Assembly (NCBI RefSeq): GCF_014651955.1
Contig: NZ_BMXW01000007.1
Location: 122,508-186,507 of the forward strand
Direction: 5' to 3'
Length of the DNA: 64,000 nt
Source: Shewanella fodinae
GTDB lineage: Bacteria > Pseudomonadota > Gammaproteobacteria > Enterobacterales > Shewanellaceae
The notes under the pieces were generated by a model, which worked only from the letters and a program-made list of their open reading frames with translations, searched no databases and was not told the origin of the DNA. Position 1 is the first letter of the stretch, and each line of letters starts with the position of its first letter. Of this stretch, positions 17,942-27,100 are shown piece by piece. The translations under genes were made by a program, and so were the position numbers.

Positions 17942-18982
17942 TTAGCCTGGTTTTCTAAACCAACTCAAGACTTGCCAGATGTGTGTCAATATCCATGAAT
18001 AAGACAGGAACATGGCCATAAAACACGTGAACATAATCCACTCGGGGACAGTGTATATTTCTGATAGGCAGCCGATAATCGCTAAACTTGAGCCCATGAG
18101 AGAAATAATTGCAAGTGTTTGTCGGCGATTAAAACCTGCACGTTCGAAGATATGGTGTAAATGATTGCGATCGGGCTGAAATGGCGACACACCTTTACGG
18201 ATACGGCGATACATTATAGATGTCATATCCATCAGCGGAATAGCAATTAAATATAAAGCGGTAACGGGCCTGAAGGCTTTAACACTGCTGTCAGTCCCTA
18301 TCACCAGCAACCACACGACGGTTAAACCGATGAGCATACTGCCCGCATCGCCCATAAATATTTTGCCAAAGTTCTTTGGCCAGCTTAGATTAAACATTAG
18401 ATAGGCCATAATAGATGCAATAAATAGAACCGGCAGTAAGTACCAATCGTTATTCACTCGGCTTAGTAAAAATGCCAAAGCAGCAAAGGTAATTAAACTT
18501 AGCATTCCAGCCAATCCATCAATACCATCCACCATATTAAAAGCATTGATGGCGCCTATTACCGCAACAATGGTGATTATCGTACCCACAGCGCCCAGAT
18601 ACACTTCAAAACCAAGAATAAATCCCAAACTATGTAGGTAGTAACCCGCACCAAAAATCATCATGGATGCCACAATGACTTGCGATGCTAACCTCAATCT
18701 GACCGATAAATCGTACTTATCATCAAGCACGCCCAAGAACAGTAGCATTGCCGCAGATACAAAATAAATATTAAGCGTTTGACTATCTTTGATAAAAAAC
18801 ATCGACGCCATCAATACGCCGATATAAATACAAATTCCCCCCACCAATGGGATAGCCCCATTGTGTAGTTTTCGCTCATTGGGTAGATCCACCAAACCCG
18901 CTTTTACCGCGATAGGCCGAATAATCTTCACCGCGAAAAAAGAGATCAAAAAGCTTGATATCAAGGGAATTACATAGTCCAT
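17942..18982 (-). CDS. wecA: Undecaprenyl-phosphate N-acetylglucosaminyl 1-phosphate transferase
   Basis: A 346-residue MraY/WecA family membrane enzyme with about ten hydrophobic helices. DLPNERKLHNGAIPLVGG near residue 36, LGVLDDKYDLSVRLR (the DD Mg2+ site), NAFNMVDGIDGLAG, FMGDAGSMLIG and the late DRNHLHH cytosolic motif are all present. It moves a HexNAc-1-phosphate onto undecaprenyl phosphate, starting the lipid-linked unit. It follows wzz by 44 nt. Confidence 0.92.
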   Translation of the reverse strand: MDYVIPLISSFLISFFAVKIIRPIAVKAGLVDLPNERKLHNGAIPLVGGICIYIGVLMASMFFIKDSQTLNIYFVSAAMLLFLGVLDDKYDLSVRLRLASQVIVASMMIFGAGYYLHSLGFILGFEVYLGAVGTIITIVAVIGAINAFNMVDGIDGLAGMLSLITFAALAFLLSRVNNDWYLLPVLFIASIMAYLMFNLSWPKNFGKIFMGDAGSMLIGLTVVWLLVIGTDSSVKAFRPVTALYLIAIPLMDMTSIMYRRIRKGVSPFQPDRNHLHHIFERAGFNRRQTLAIISLMGSSLAIIGCLSEIYTVPEWIMFTCFMAMFLSYSWILTHIWQVLSWFRKPG

Positions 18983-19026
18983 TTCAATGTCCTTTTTGAA
19001 TACTTCATGACTTTATAACTGAAATC

Positions 19027-19998
19027 TCAGTTTCCTTTTTTAACAAAATATCTTACTAATACGATAAAGACTGCCAGCATGCCTCCCAGTAGGGTTCCCA
19101 GCACACAAATCAACGCTCTCTTTGGTTTAAATTTATCTTCCGGTACCAACGCCGGATCAATTGTTTTAAAAATATACTCGTCACGCACTTCAGCAAACAT
19201 AATGGTTTTAGCTTGTTCTTCCACTAGCTTATAAAGCACAGATTTGATGTCAGCTACATTGGTTTGTTCTATCTGTTTTTCCAAATATTCAGTACTACGC
19301 TTTGCTTCGGTAACATCTCGCTGTTTCATTACCTGATTGATATCGGTCACCAACCAGTCGACCCATTGTTTAGCAATATAAGGCGACTTATGTTCAATAG
19401 AGACTTTGACGAACCCTGTTTCTTTATCTTTGGTCACCGAAAAAATTTTCGAAAACCTTTTATATGCCTCTTGCATTGACGGTTTAATTTGCTTTGGTGG
19501 TTTTACTTTGCGCACCCACTTTTTGCTGGCCTCGTCATACACCTTAGGGTTATAAGAAATTTTATTTGTTTTGAAATCCCATTTATCCACTGCCATCAAG
19601 TCTGGCAGGATTTGGTGTTTTTCAATAAAGTCAGAGGTGAACTTGCGTGACTCCATAACTTCTATTGCGAGTTCAGTTTTATCTGTACCACCGCGTTTTC
19701 CCAAATTAATGCCAGCCAAACTTGCTAGACCACCAAACTGGTTTGCCAAAGCAGCCAAACCGCCGCTTCCTTGAGCTTCATCTGCCGGAGCGAGTAATAC
19801 TTCTGACTTATAGATATTTGGCATCCACAATGCCAAAGCAACCGCTCCTATAGCAAACAATAGTGTGATAGCGATAATGAGCTTCTTCCCGGCCCAAATG
19901 ACGCTAAAGAGCTCTCTCAAGTCAATTTCGTCATTTGCTGCGAAATGCTGCTGTTGGACAAATTCAGCGTCCTGCGGATTAGAAATAGTATTTGACAT
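19027..19998 (-). CDS. wzz: Wzz-type chain length determinant protein
   Basis: A 323-residue polysaccharide co-polymerase. EIDLRELFSVIWAGKKLIIAITLLFAIGAV near residues 24-53 is the Wzz N-terminal membrane segment; the periplasmic region has coiled-coil character (STEYLEKQIEQTNVAD), and PKRALICVLGTLLGGMLAVFIVLV is the Pro/Gly-rich second helix. It controls the modal chain length together with the polymerase. Separated from the export gene by 192 nt that include a strong hairpin. Confidence 0.9.
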   Translation of the reverse strand: MSNTISNPQDAEFVQQQHFAANDEIDLRELFSVIWAGKKLIIAITLLFAIGAVALALWMPNIYKSEVLLAPADEAQGSGGLAALANQFGGLASLAGINLGKRGGTDKTELAIEVMESRKFTSDFIEKHQILPDLMAVDKWDFKTNKISYNPKVYDEASKKWVRKVKPPKQIKPSMQEAYKRFSKIFSVTKDKETGFVKVSIEHKSPYIAKQWVDWLVTDINQVMKQRDVTEAKRSTEYLEKQIEQTNVADIKSVLYKLVEEQAKTIMFAEVRDEYIFKTIDPALVPEDKFKPKRALICVLGTLLGGMLAVFIVLVRYFVKKGN

Positions 19999-20141
19999 AG
20001 AAATTCAGTGTTAAACCGTAGCTACGAGTTATAGGTAAAAAGCTAAGCGATAGCGCATCAGCTATTTTGTATGAATTGACACATAAGCACCAAACTGATG
20101 CGTAAACAGACGACACACACTTTAAAATGAATAACTGATTG

Positions 20142-20181
20142 CTTAATGCCGCATGCTAATTGCTATGCACACGGCATTAAG
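20142..20181. repeat. Strong inverted repeat between export gene and wzz
   Basis: CTTAATGCCG (20142-20151) and CGGCATTAAG (20172-20181) are perfect 10-bp arms, with a further GCAT/ATGC pairing in the loop. It lies about 10 nt after the stop of the SLBB gene on the transcribed strand. There is no T-run after it, so it is better read as an mRNA-stabilising or partial-termination hairpin than a full terminator. Confidence 0.6.
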
Positions 20182-20190
20182 CGGAATAAT

Positions 20191-22977
20191 TTACAATGTC
20201 GCAATTGCAGCAAGTGCAACCGCCGAGTTATAGAAGATTGAAGTTACCTGGGACCACAAGGTCAGACTATCTTTGTATTCGGTATCAAGCGGCACTACGA
20301 TGGTGTCACCAGCAGCAAGATTATCCTCACTGGAGAACCAGAATGAGTTGTGCGGCATCATAACCGAACCATCAGCTTTGATGACATAGATGCGTTCAGT
20401 ATCAGCACGTTTTCTGGTGCCTCCCGCCATCTCTATATACTGATTTAATGTCAGGCCACTTTTAAATCTGTGAGTAGAAGGATGCTGTACTTCCCCCATC
20501 ACTGAAATGGTTTGTTTTTTCGCTGGTACATACAACACATCTTTATTTTCAAGTTGTAAATCGGCCTGTGTTATTCCTAAAGATATTGCTGGTAAGTCAA
20601 TAACTAAACGCCCAACGGCTTTAATGTTTTCTAAATCCGCCAACATTTTTTGAGCATCATCATAATTCACCACAGTACCTTCTTTGGAAATGCCCCGAGT
20701 GGCGATATCTCGGCGCATTTGATCAGCCAGTTGTTTGATTTCAATCTTTTCCTGCCTTTTTATGGAATCACGCACAAATACAGCTGAAGGCAGATAGGCG
20801 TTATCAGTAAAGCCGCCAGCTCTGGCTAACACTTGCTCTAAAGTTTCCCCACGCCGAATACTGTAGACGCCTGGGAACTTAACCTCGCCGCGAATTTCTA
20901 CTACCTGCGTATCCTGCCATTCCGGGGTTTTCATCACGGTTAACACATCGCGAGGTAACAAGCCTATATTAGCACCTGCCTGCAGTTTTATGGCTTGCTC
21001 AATATTCACATTGATATGTGTAATAGCGGAAGAATTAGCATCAGTAACCGTACGCGTTAATTCTGCCCTTTGAGTGTAAGCACCTTCTTTAAGGCCCCCT
21101 GCCGCAGCGATAAGATCACTAACATTTGCGTTTTCGGCCAGAGGGTAAATTCCGTCATAACGCACCTGGCCGTTAACGGCAACCACTTTAGCCTCCTCGC
21201 CAGCGCGGCTTTGCGATTTGAGTTTGGCGATAATTGGATAAAGCAGTTCTTGGCGGTTAAATTCAGCGCTTAGCTTGATTAATCCCCTATCGTTAAACAA
21301 CTGTGACAGCATTTTTTCAACTTCATTTGACACCAAAGTTGGTTCATCCGTGGCGTCATCGCCATTGATAACAACACCAGCCAATTGAGTCCTTTGCATT
21401 ACCTTCGCTTGTTCAAGTTGCGCAAAACCGGACTGGAATAAGTCAGCATTGACCAAATTGCTATTGTTCTTTGAACCTTCATTCAAGGAAACATTAACAA
21501 CAGCAGAAAGTTCCTTATTAAGCTTTTGCAGCTTATAGATACGCTCTTTCACCAGTCGATTCAGCTGATAGCGGCTGCGGCTGTTATCAGACGCGTTAAA
21601 AATGACAATTTTATCTTTAGGTTGTAGTAGCAAGTTGTCGTTAGAATCAGGGTGAGTGACCGCTTTAGCTGGTGAGAATTGCAGCACACTGATATCACCC
21701 ACGGCATTAATCTGACGCACTACCAGGGCATAATTTAGGTCAGCACCTGGCAATAAATCGCCATTAATGGTTGGTAAAAGATTGCTAACTTTTTGCCCTT
21801 TGACCCACTGATAAATACCGGGCCTTACAGTCGCGCCTAGCAGTGTAACAGCGTTATCGTATTCTGATGATGCCCCCTTAACCCTTAAGTAATCACCATC
21901 TTTGGCGACTATTTTTTGGCCTGTAACAGTGGTTAGGTCAACACTGATGACGGTTTTGAGCCCATTACTGTTATAACGCTCAACAGTACTGCTTTTAGGA
22001 TAAGCCCCCGGCTTTAATCCCGCCGCCATTTTCACAACATCCCCAAAGGTCTCGTTGGGTCTCAGTTCGTATATGGCAGGTCGTTGTACATCACCGGATA
22101 CACTGACTGTAGGCCCAGAGGCAGGAATAAATACTACGTCACCAGAACGAAGGGGAAGATCTTTGGATGAGTCACCGTCAAGCAACAACTTATATAAGTC
22201 AAATGTTGCGACAACTTTCCCTTGACGTTTCAACTGAATATTGCGTAAAGAACCGATATCACTAACACCGCCTGACACAAACAGTGCTTGCGTGATAGTA
22301 GACAGACTAGACACTGTGTATGAGCCTGGCTTGTAAGCATCACCCGCAATAAAAACCCTGATAGAACGCAGTTCGCCCATCGTGATATTGCTATCCACGC
22401 CAATCATCTGCTGTTTAATTTGCTTGGACAATACATCTCTAAGTTCAGAGAAAGACAAACCACTGACATTGATAGGCCCCAGTCCTGGAAACTGCAGCAC
22501 GCCGTCTCTGGTCACCGTCAGGTCATATTGCTCATTGTCCTTTCCGTACAATTGCACTTTCACGGTGTCACCGGGGCCGACCATGTAATTTGTTGGCACG
22601 GGAACGTCAGATACCGGAGCAAACGTGGTGGGCGACCCAGCAAACATGTAATAACCAAACCGTTTCAAAGGTTGATTCTGATCGTCTTTCAGGAAACTCA
22701 GATCGTCATTTTGTTTTGTATTTTTTTGCTCGTTCTGCTGGTCATTTCGAGGTTGAACAACATCGACATTATAGCTATCACGGTTCTCAGAAGAATACGG
22801 ATTCTTAGAAGTGAATTGTGATGGGTCAATACCATATTGCTGCGCCAGGCGTATTTGCTCTGATTTAGGGAGATTTTTGAACTGCTCAATCATCTGCGGC
22901 GAAATGGTTATCGCCTCAACTTGAGTGACTCCGAAGGTCACCAGTGCTGCCAGCGCGAATATTATCTTTCTTTTCAT
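20191..22977 (-). CDS. SLBB-domain polysaccharide export protein (Wza-like)
   Basis: About 928 residues from the ATG at 22977; the frame stays open 17 codons further but only this start gives a signal peptide (KRKIIFALAALVTFGVTQVEA). After a Gln/Asn-rich linker, PTNYMVGPGDTVKVQLYGK begins the polysaccharide export domain, then repeated SLBB units such as VSVSGDVQRPAIYELRPNETFGDVVKMAAGL, VEIRGEVKFPGVYSIRRGETLEQVLARAGG and ISVMGEVQHPSTHRF follow, at least five or six in all. It is far larger than Wza (about 380 residues) and has no lipobox Cys. It probably forms the outer-membrane export path. First gene of the operon, directly downstream of the ops element. Confidence 0.85.
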   Translation of the reverse strand: MKRKIIFALAALVTFGVTQVEAITISPQMIEQFKNLPKSEQIRLAQQYGIDPSQFTSKNPYSSENRDSYNVDVVQPRNDQQNEQKNTKQNDDLSFLKDDQNQPLKRFGYYMFAGSPTTFAPVSDVPVPTNYMVGPGDTVKVQLYGKDNEQYDLTVTRDGVLQFPGLGPINVSGLSFSELRDVLSKQIKQQMIGVDSNITMGELRSIRVFIAGDAYKPGSYTVSSLSTITQALFVSGGVSDIGSLRNIQLKRQGKVVATFDLYKLLLDGDSSKDLPLRSGDVVFIPASGPTVSVSGDVQRPAIYELRPNETFGDVVKMAAGLKPGAYPKSSTVERYNSNGLKTVISVDLTTVTGQKIVAKDGDYLRVKGASSEYDNAVTLLGATVRPGIYQWVKGQKVSNLLPTINGDLLPGADLNYALVVRQINAVGDISVLQFSPAKAVTHPDSNDNLLLQPKDKIVIFNASDNSRSRYQLNRLVKERIYKLQKLNKELSAVVNVSLNEGSKNNSNLVNADLFQSGFAQLEQAKVMQRTQLAGVVINGDDATDEPTLVSNEVEKMLSQLFNDRGLIKLSAEFNRQELLYPIIAKLKSQSRAGEEAKVVAVNGQVRYDGIYPLAENANVSDLIAAAGGLKEGAYTQRAELTRTVTDANSSAITHINVNIEQAIKLQAGANIGLLPRDVLTVMKTPEWQDTQVVEIRGEVKFPGVYSIRRGETLEQVLARAGGFTDNAYLPSAVFVRDSIKRQEKIEIKQLADQMRRDIATRGISKEGTVVNYDDAQKMLADLENIKAVGRLVIDLPAISLGITQADLQLENKDVLYVPAKKQTISVMGEVQHPSTHRFKSGLTLNQYIEMAGGTRKRADTERIYVIKADGSVMMPHNSFWFSSEDNLAAGDTIVVPLDTEYKDSLTLWSQVTSIFYNSAVALAAIATL

Positions 22978-23185
22978 AAGTAACACGCAATATTCTCCAT
23001 AAACCCAATAATGTGCACGCAAGCACATATAATTGCATCTTCATTGATTAACATATGAGCGCCAAAATAATGACACCAGCAGTTATTTTGGCCAAACTGA
23101 TTGTGAGACTTTACTCATCCGTATGGTTAATAGAGCACTTCAGCTTCGCTAGTTTTATGAAATTATTTATAAAACTGCTTTTCAG

Positions 23186-23222
23186 GCACGCTACCGCCCA
23201 TGGATTATGGCTTCCAAATTGC
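23186..23222 (-). promoter_or_regulatory. ops element within a JUMPstart-like leader
   Basis: On the minus strand 23198-23186 reads GGCGGTAGCGTGC, matching the ops element at every consensus position. The bases before it (TTGGAAGCCATAATCCATG, from 23222) fit the rest of the JUMPstart motif seen ahead of capsule and O-antigen operons. RNA polymerase pauses here and recruits RfaH. The site is about 210 nt upstream of the first operon gene, and rfaH is the next gene upstream. Confidence 0.9.
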
Positions 23223-23250
23223 CCCGTTTTTACATTTTCTATGGTAATCC

Positions 23251-23281
23251 CTTGTATTTCTAAACAATTAAAAAATACAAG
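23251..23281. repeat. Inverted repeat in operon leader region
   Basis: CTTGTATTT (23251-23259) and AAATACAAG (23273-23281) form a perfect 9-bp stem with a 13-nt loop, just upstream of the JUMPstart/ops element. It is AT-rich, so a weak terminator for rfaH or a protein-binding site are both possible. Confidence 0.4.
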
Positions 23282-23486
23282 CAATGCCGATTCTACTGCA
23301 TCGAATAGGGCAAGTCAGTTCAAATCTGCCCTAAACTATGCCATATACGAATTTTGTTTAAAAAATGATAAAAACCTCTTTCGATGTGAAGCAAACACAT
23401 CAAAACCCTAGCAAACACTGTACAATTGGTTATTACCTGGAGAGATAAATATCATTTGTCGTCAGCAAACATTCAAACTAACAAAA
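23282..23486 (-). promoter_or_regulatory. rfaH to polysaccharide operon intergenic region, likely holding the operon promoter
   Basis: No gene is supported here (with 23029-23281 it makes a 458-nt leader). It must contain the operon promoter if rfaH and the operon are separate units. I find no convincing -35/-10 pair; TAGAAT near 23300 is a possible -10. A symmetric GATGTG-N7-CACATC lies at 23383-23401 and could be an operator; it is one base short of CRP spacing. Confidence 0.35.
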
Positions 23487-23987
23487 TCAGGCACATATAT
23501 TAGTCACCACTGAATCTTCATCGACGACAAGCGACTGCATTCTACCTAAAAAGCTGAACAATATTCGGCAACGAGTATCACCACATTGTTCCTGAAAAAT
23601 GCCTTCCAACTCTGCGAATGGCCCGCCTGTAAAACGGACCTTATCGCCTTTTACAAGAGCTTTAGGTGCTAATACAGGTTCGGTAATTTCTCTGCGTTTG
23701 AGACGAGTTATCAATAAATCATCGATGGGGGTCATATGTTCACGGCAGTCGACCAAACGGGCAACGCCACGGGTAGCATGTAGCTGGCGGACACTGGTAT
23801 GTTCAGGATCAAATCTAACGAAGAGATAATTGGGAAACAGTGGTTGTTTCCTGATAACTGCTTGGCCTTTTTCCTTTTTTTCCAACCGCAACATTGGCAG
23901 GTAGGTTTCTAACTGCTGCATTGTAAGATGCTGTTGTGCCCGCAATTCACTTCGGGGTTTACAGTACAATAGGTACCAGGCCTTCAT
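23487..23987 (-). CDS. rfaH: Transcription antitermination protein RfaH
   Basis: A 166-residue NusG paralogue. It opens with KAWYLLYCKPRSELRAQQHL, then EPLFPNYLFV-like QPLFPNYLFVRFDPE, the ATRGVARLV strand and a C-terminal KOW-type part (VKGDKVRFTGGPFAELEGIF). This order and the WYLLYCK start match RfaH and not housekeeping NusG. RfaH binds polymerase paused at ops and suppresses termination through long surface-polysaccharide operons. Its target site is 290 nt downstream on the same strand. Confidence 0.93.
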   Translation of the reverse strand: MKAWYLLYCKPRSELRAQQHLTMQQLETYLPMLRLEKKEKGQAVIRKQPLFPNYLFVRFDPEHTSVRQLHATRGVARLVDCREHMTPIDDLLITRLKRREITEPVLAPKALVKGDKVRFTGGPFAELEGIFQEQCGDTRCRILFSFLGRMQSLVVDEDSVVTNICA

Positions 23988-24382
23988 GCTGAGTCTCTAC
24001 TTCTTTGTTGGGTGACGTCCTATCACGGTGGTGAATCATAGCAAAGTTGTCTCACAGATTAAAAGCTAATTTCCATGATAACGTGTTGTGAAACATAATA
24101 ACTTTTTAACATTTCTATGATGATTCATCTTAGGTTCCACTAGCTGAATCATTGCTGAACCATTGACCCGCCATATTGTTATAATGTATACAATTTTAAG
24201 ATACTAACATTAACTATATGTAATTGATTGTAAAGATTGCATATTGATTTTAGTAATCGCTAACTAAACAGATTGCCATTTCCTATGCTATTCAACAGAA
24301 TTTATGATAGACATTGCTGGCATCAGACTTTTTAACAATTTGCTGTGAATTTTGCAGCTATTTGCTTAGGGTGGAAGACCAT
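23988..24382. promoter_or_regulatory. Divergent control region between rfaH and the POT transporter
   Basis: 395 AT-rich bases without a gene. For the plus strand, TTGACC (24163-24168) and TATACA (24187-24192) are 18 bp apart and could be a sigma-70 promoter, about 190 nt before the transporter start. For rfaH a TATGAT hexamer near 24040 on the minus strand is a weak -10 candidate. Confidence 0.35.
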
Positions 24383-25858
24383 ATGAAAGCAGCGACACCA
24401 GGGAAAACCTTTTTCGGTCACCCACAAGGCCTGTTCCTGTTGTTCTCAACTGAGCTCTGGGAACGCTTCAGTTATTACGCCATGCGGGCAATTTTGGTGT
24501 TGTATTTAGTGGATAAAGTCCGCAGTGAGGGCGGCTATGGTCTTGGCTGGCAGCAAGATGAGGCCTTGCGGCTATATGCCACCTTCACGGGATTGTTTTA
24601 TCTCACGCCACTTCTGGGTGGCTGGTTAGCAGATAATTTCTTGGGACAACGTAAGGCCATATACATCGGCGGAGCGTTGATGGCGGCGGGTCAGTTTGCG
24701 CTGGGGATGCCTCATAATTGGTTACCCGGAAATGAAACCATCTTATTTTACGCGGGGTTGACCGGCTTAGTGCTTGGCAATGGCCTGTTCAAACCTAATA
24801 TTTCAACCATGGTTGGCGATCTCTATCAGGACGGCGATCACCGTCGCGATAGTGCTTTTACCATTTTTTATATGGGGATCAATCTGGGCGCCTTTCTTTC
24901 AGCTATCGTTGTGGGCTCCGTGGTGCGTTACTTTGATGGGAATTATCAGGCTGGTTTCGTGTGTGCCGGTGCCGGTATGTTGATTTCGCTGCTGCTACAA
25001 TATCTGTTTGCACACCAATTACTGGGAGACATAGGCACAATTCCGTCCGCCAGATTGGATAAGCTCAAGCAAGGGAAGCAAGATAGTGAGGGAAAAACAC
25101 CGCTAACGCAGCAAGAGCGTGATCGTATCAAAGTGATTTTGATTATGGGCATTTTTACCGCGATTTTCTGGGCGGGCTTTGAGCAAGCTGGAGGACTTTT
25201 CAATCTTTTTGCTCACAATTTTACCGATCGCATGATTGGCGACTGGGAAGTGCCAACGGAATGGTTTCAGTCACTTAATTCTCTGTTTATTTTTATTTTT
25301 GCTCCGATTGTGGCATCGCTCTGGATCCGCTGCGGTGAGCGGGAACCGAACTCGCCGGTAAAATTCGCCATGGCATTGGCATTTCTCGCTATAGGCTTTT
25401 TGTTCATGATTGCCGCGGTGCTACAAGTTGATGAAACTACTTCTGCTAAAGCCAGTATGTTGTGGCTAGTGGCAGCCTATTTCTTTCATACATTAGGGGA
25501 ACTCAGCTTGTCCCCCATCGGCTTATCCATGGTCACCAAATTAGCACCACTCCGGCTTATCTCGCTCATGATGGGCAGTTGGTTTGTATTTACCTTTATT
25601 GGCAACTACGCCGCCGGAATGGTCGGTTCACTGATAGGCAACAGTGAAGATCAAAACCTACAACTCAACAACGTATTAGCCATCTTTGCGGGTATTGCCA
25701 TCACGTCGGTGATTGCTGGGATCATTTTGTACTTTATGGCTGATAAGCTGGTTGACTGGATGCATGGGGCTGAAACCAAATTACACACTCGCCGAGAGGA
25801 AGAACTGTTGGAACAGGAAATGGCGGTGACAGCCGCCCATGAGGCGATAAAACGTTAA
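24383..25858 (+). CDS. Proton-dependent oligopeptide transporter (POT/PTR family)
   Basis: About 491 residues from the ATG at 24383, preceded by AGGGTGGAAG; the frame is open 23 codons further but without a similar site. STELWERFSYYAMRAILVLYL carries the family motif E-x-x-E-R-F-x-Y-Y in helix 1 used for proton coupling. GGWLADNFLGQRKAIYIGG is the helix 2-3 loop and FTIFYMGINLGAFLS the FYxxINxG signature. About 14 membrane helices. It imports di- and tripeptides with protons. Single gene, convergent with the RssB-like gene. Confidence 0.92.
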   Translation: MKAATPGKTFFGHPQGLFLLFSTELWERFSYYAMRAILVLYLVDKVRSEGGYGLGWQQDEALRLYATFTGLFYLTPLLGGWLADNFLGQRKAIYIGGALMAAGQFALGMPHNWLPGNETILFYAGLTGLVLGNGLFKPNISTMVGDLYQDGDHRRDSAFTIFYMGINLGAFLSAIVVGSVVRYFDGNYQAGFVCAGAGMLISLLLQYLFAHQLLGDIGTIPSARLDKLKQGKQDSEGKTPLTQQERDRIKVILIMGIFTAIFWAGFEQAGGLFNLFAHNFTDRMIGDWEVPTEWFQSLNSLFIFIFAPIVASLWIRCGEREPNSPVKFAMALAFLAIGFLFMIAAVLQVDETTSAKASMLWLVAAYFFHTLGELSLSPIGLSMVTKLAPLRLISLMMGSWFVFTFIGNYAAGMVGSLIGNSEDQNLQLNNVLAIFAGIAITSVIAGIILYFMADKLVDWMHGAETKLHTRREEELLEQEMAVTAAHEAIKR

Positions 25859-25865
25859 TTTTTCG

Positions 25866-25899
25866 GTGGTAAGGGGTCAACAGGCCCCGTTATCCAACC
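25866..25899. terminator. Hairpin between convergent genes
   Basis: GGTGG-TAA-GGGG pairs with CCCC-gTTA-tCC-aaCC around an 8-nt loop, giving a bulged stem in the 42-nt gap between two convergent stops. There is no clear U-tract, so termination is inferred from position. Confidence 0.4.
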
Positions 25900-25900
25900 A

Positions 25901-27010
25901 TCAACTGACCGTCATTTGCACAAAACCGCCTTCTGCAGCATCCGGAGTATACACCAATCCCTGAAACTCGTTCGCCATCAGCATATGTTGGTGTTTGGGA
26001 ATAGCGGTCACCAGACACAAGGTGTCATTATCAGCCAATTGTCGTGATTGCTTAGACGGCTGTCCCCAGGCAAAAAGCCCCATTTGCATGCTATCAGCAA
26101 GCGCCAAACGGGTGAGTTGTTCGCCATGTCGCAGATAACATCTGAGTCCTCTGCCCGCTTGGGCAATCTGTAACTTCCTACTCGTCAAATGCAATGCCAC
26201 GTAGATAATGTCGCAATACAAATCCAACCCGGCAGCGACCAGCCGTTCATTCAAATACTTAAGCATTAACTCTGGATTTATCACAATATCATCCAGATGG
26301 TTACTGCTGTCTTTTACCTTTTGATTTACAAAACTTTTCAGCAGAACACAGGCAAACGCAGCACGGTTATCTTCCGGATGGAAATGCGCCATATACATGA
26401 TGAAATGCTCACTCCCCACCATGGCAGAGTCAATGAAGTAAGGACTTACTCGATTGTGGGTCAGTAAGGTGTAGTCAATATGAATTTTGGGATAATCGAT
26501 GCTAGAGCTTGGAAACAGTTGTTGTTGCACACATTTGGCAGCCTCGGTGTTTTGCTCCAGCAACGCCAAATTTTCATGCAATTCCAGATAAGAGAGTTCG
26601 TCAATATTTTCATCCAGCGCCCCTTGCGATGCACCAACCGATGTCAAACACTGATTAATCGCAAATTCAACGGCGTGCAGGTCGCTCAAAGGCTTAACCA
26701 AGTAATCGCTGGCCCCAAGACGCAAGGCTTCGGTCACCAACGCCATACGTTGATTGCCGGAAAGGATGATAGAAGGGATTGTTGAACCACTTTTATAAAT
26801 ATTGCGCAACATGGTCAAACCGTCCATGTTTGGCATATTTAGGTCGGCCAGAATGATGTCAAAACGTTTTTTGACAAATAATTCCAGCCCCTTACGTCCA
26901 TCTTCAGCTTCGGTGACCAAGGCCCCTCGAGTACGTAAGAATCTGGAAAGCATATCCCGGAATACCGGATCATCTTCCACCAATAAGATATTCAAAGCTT
27001 CAAGCGCCAT
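25901..27010 (-). CDS. Response regulator with degenerate PP2C-like output domain (RssB-like)
   Basis: A 369-residue protein. Residues 7-120 form a receiver domain: LLVEDDPVF acidic pocket, ILADLNMPNMDG phospho-acceptor Asp, IILSG and LVKP with the conserved Lys. The remaining part has the PP2C/SpoIIE layout, but the metal-binding D-x-SGHG motif is replaced (FIMYMAHFHPEDNRAAF), so it is probably not a phosphatase. E. coli RssB, the adaptor that feeds RpoS to ClpXP, has exactly this architecture. I call it RssB-like on architecture, not proven orthology. It sits 90 nt downstream of mlaA on the same strand. Confidence 0.72.
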   Translation of the reverse strand: MALEALNILLVEDDPVFRDMLSRFLRTRGALVTEAEDGRKGLELFVKKRFDIILADLNMPNMDGLTMLRNIYKSGSTIPSIILSGNQRMALVTEALRLGASDYLVKPLSDLHAVEFAINQCLTSVGASQGALDENIDELSYLELHENLALLEQNTEAAKCVQQQLFPSSSIDYPKIHIDYTLLTHNRVSPYFIDSAMVGSEHFIMYMAHFHPEDNRAAFACVLLKSFVNQKVKDSSNHLDDIVINPELMLKYLNERLVAAGLDLYCDIIYVALHLTSRKLQIAQAGRGLRCYLRHGEQLTRLALADSMQMGLFAWGQPSKQSRQLADNDTLCLVTAIPKHQHMLMANEFQGLVYTPDAAEGGFVQMTVS

Positions 27011-27100
27011 ATAAACTTCCCGGCAAGAACTGCTATGCTGGCACCATCATCAAAGATCTATTTGTCCGACAATCCGGTCTAATTAGATGATAGCTAAAGG

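Noticed and set aside
22420..22821. 133-codon plus-strand frame inside the export gene
   Set aside because: Antisense to the conserved export domain, with no ribosome site and no recognisable product.
23252..23281. Strong rfaH terminator
   Set aside because: The stem is AT-only at its core and has no U-tract on the transcribed strand, so it was listed only as an inverted repeat.
23487..23987. Housekeeping NusG
   Set aside because: The WYLLYCK start, the PLFPNYLFV block and the adjacent ops element fit the RfaH paralogue.
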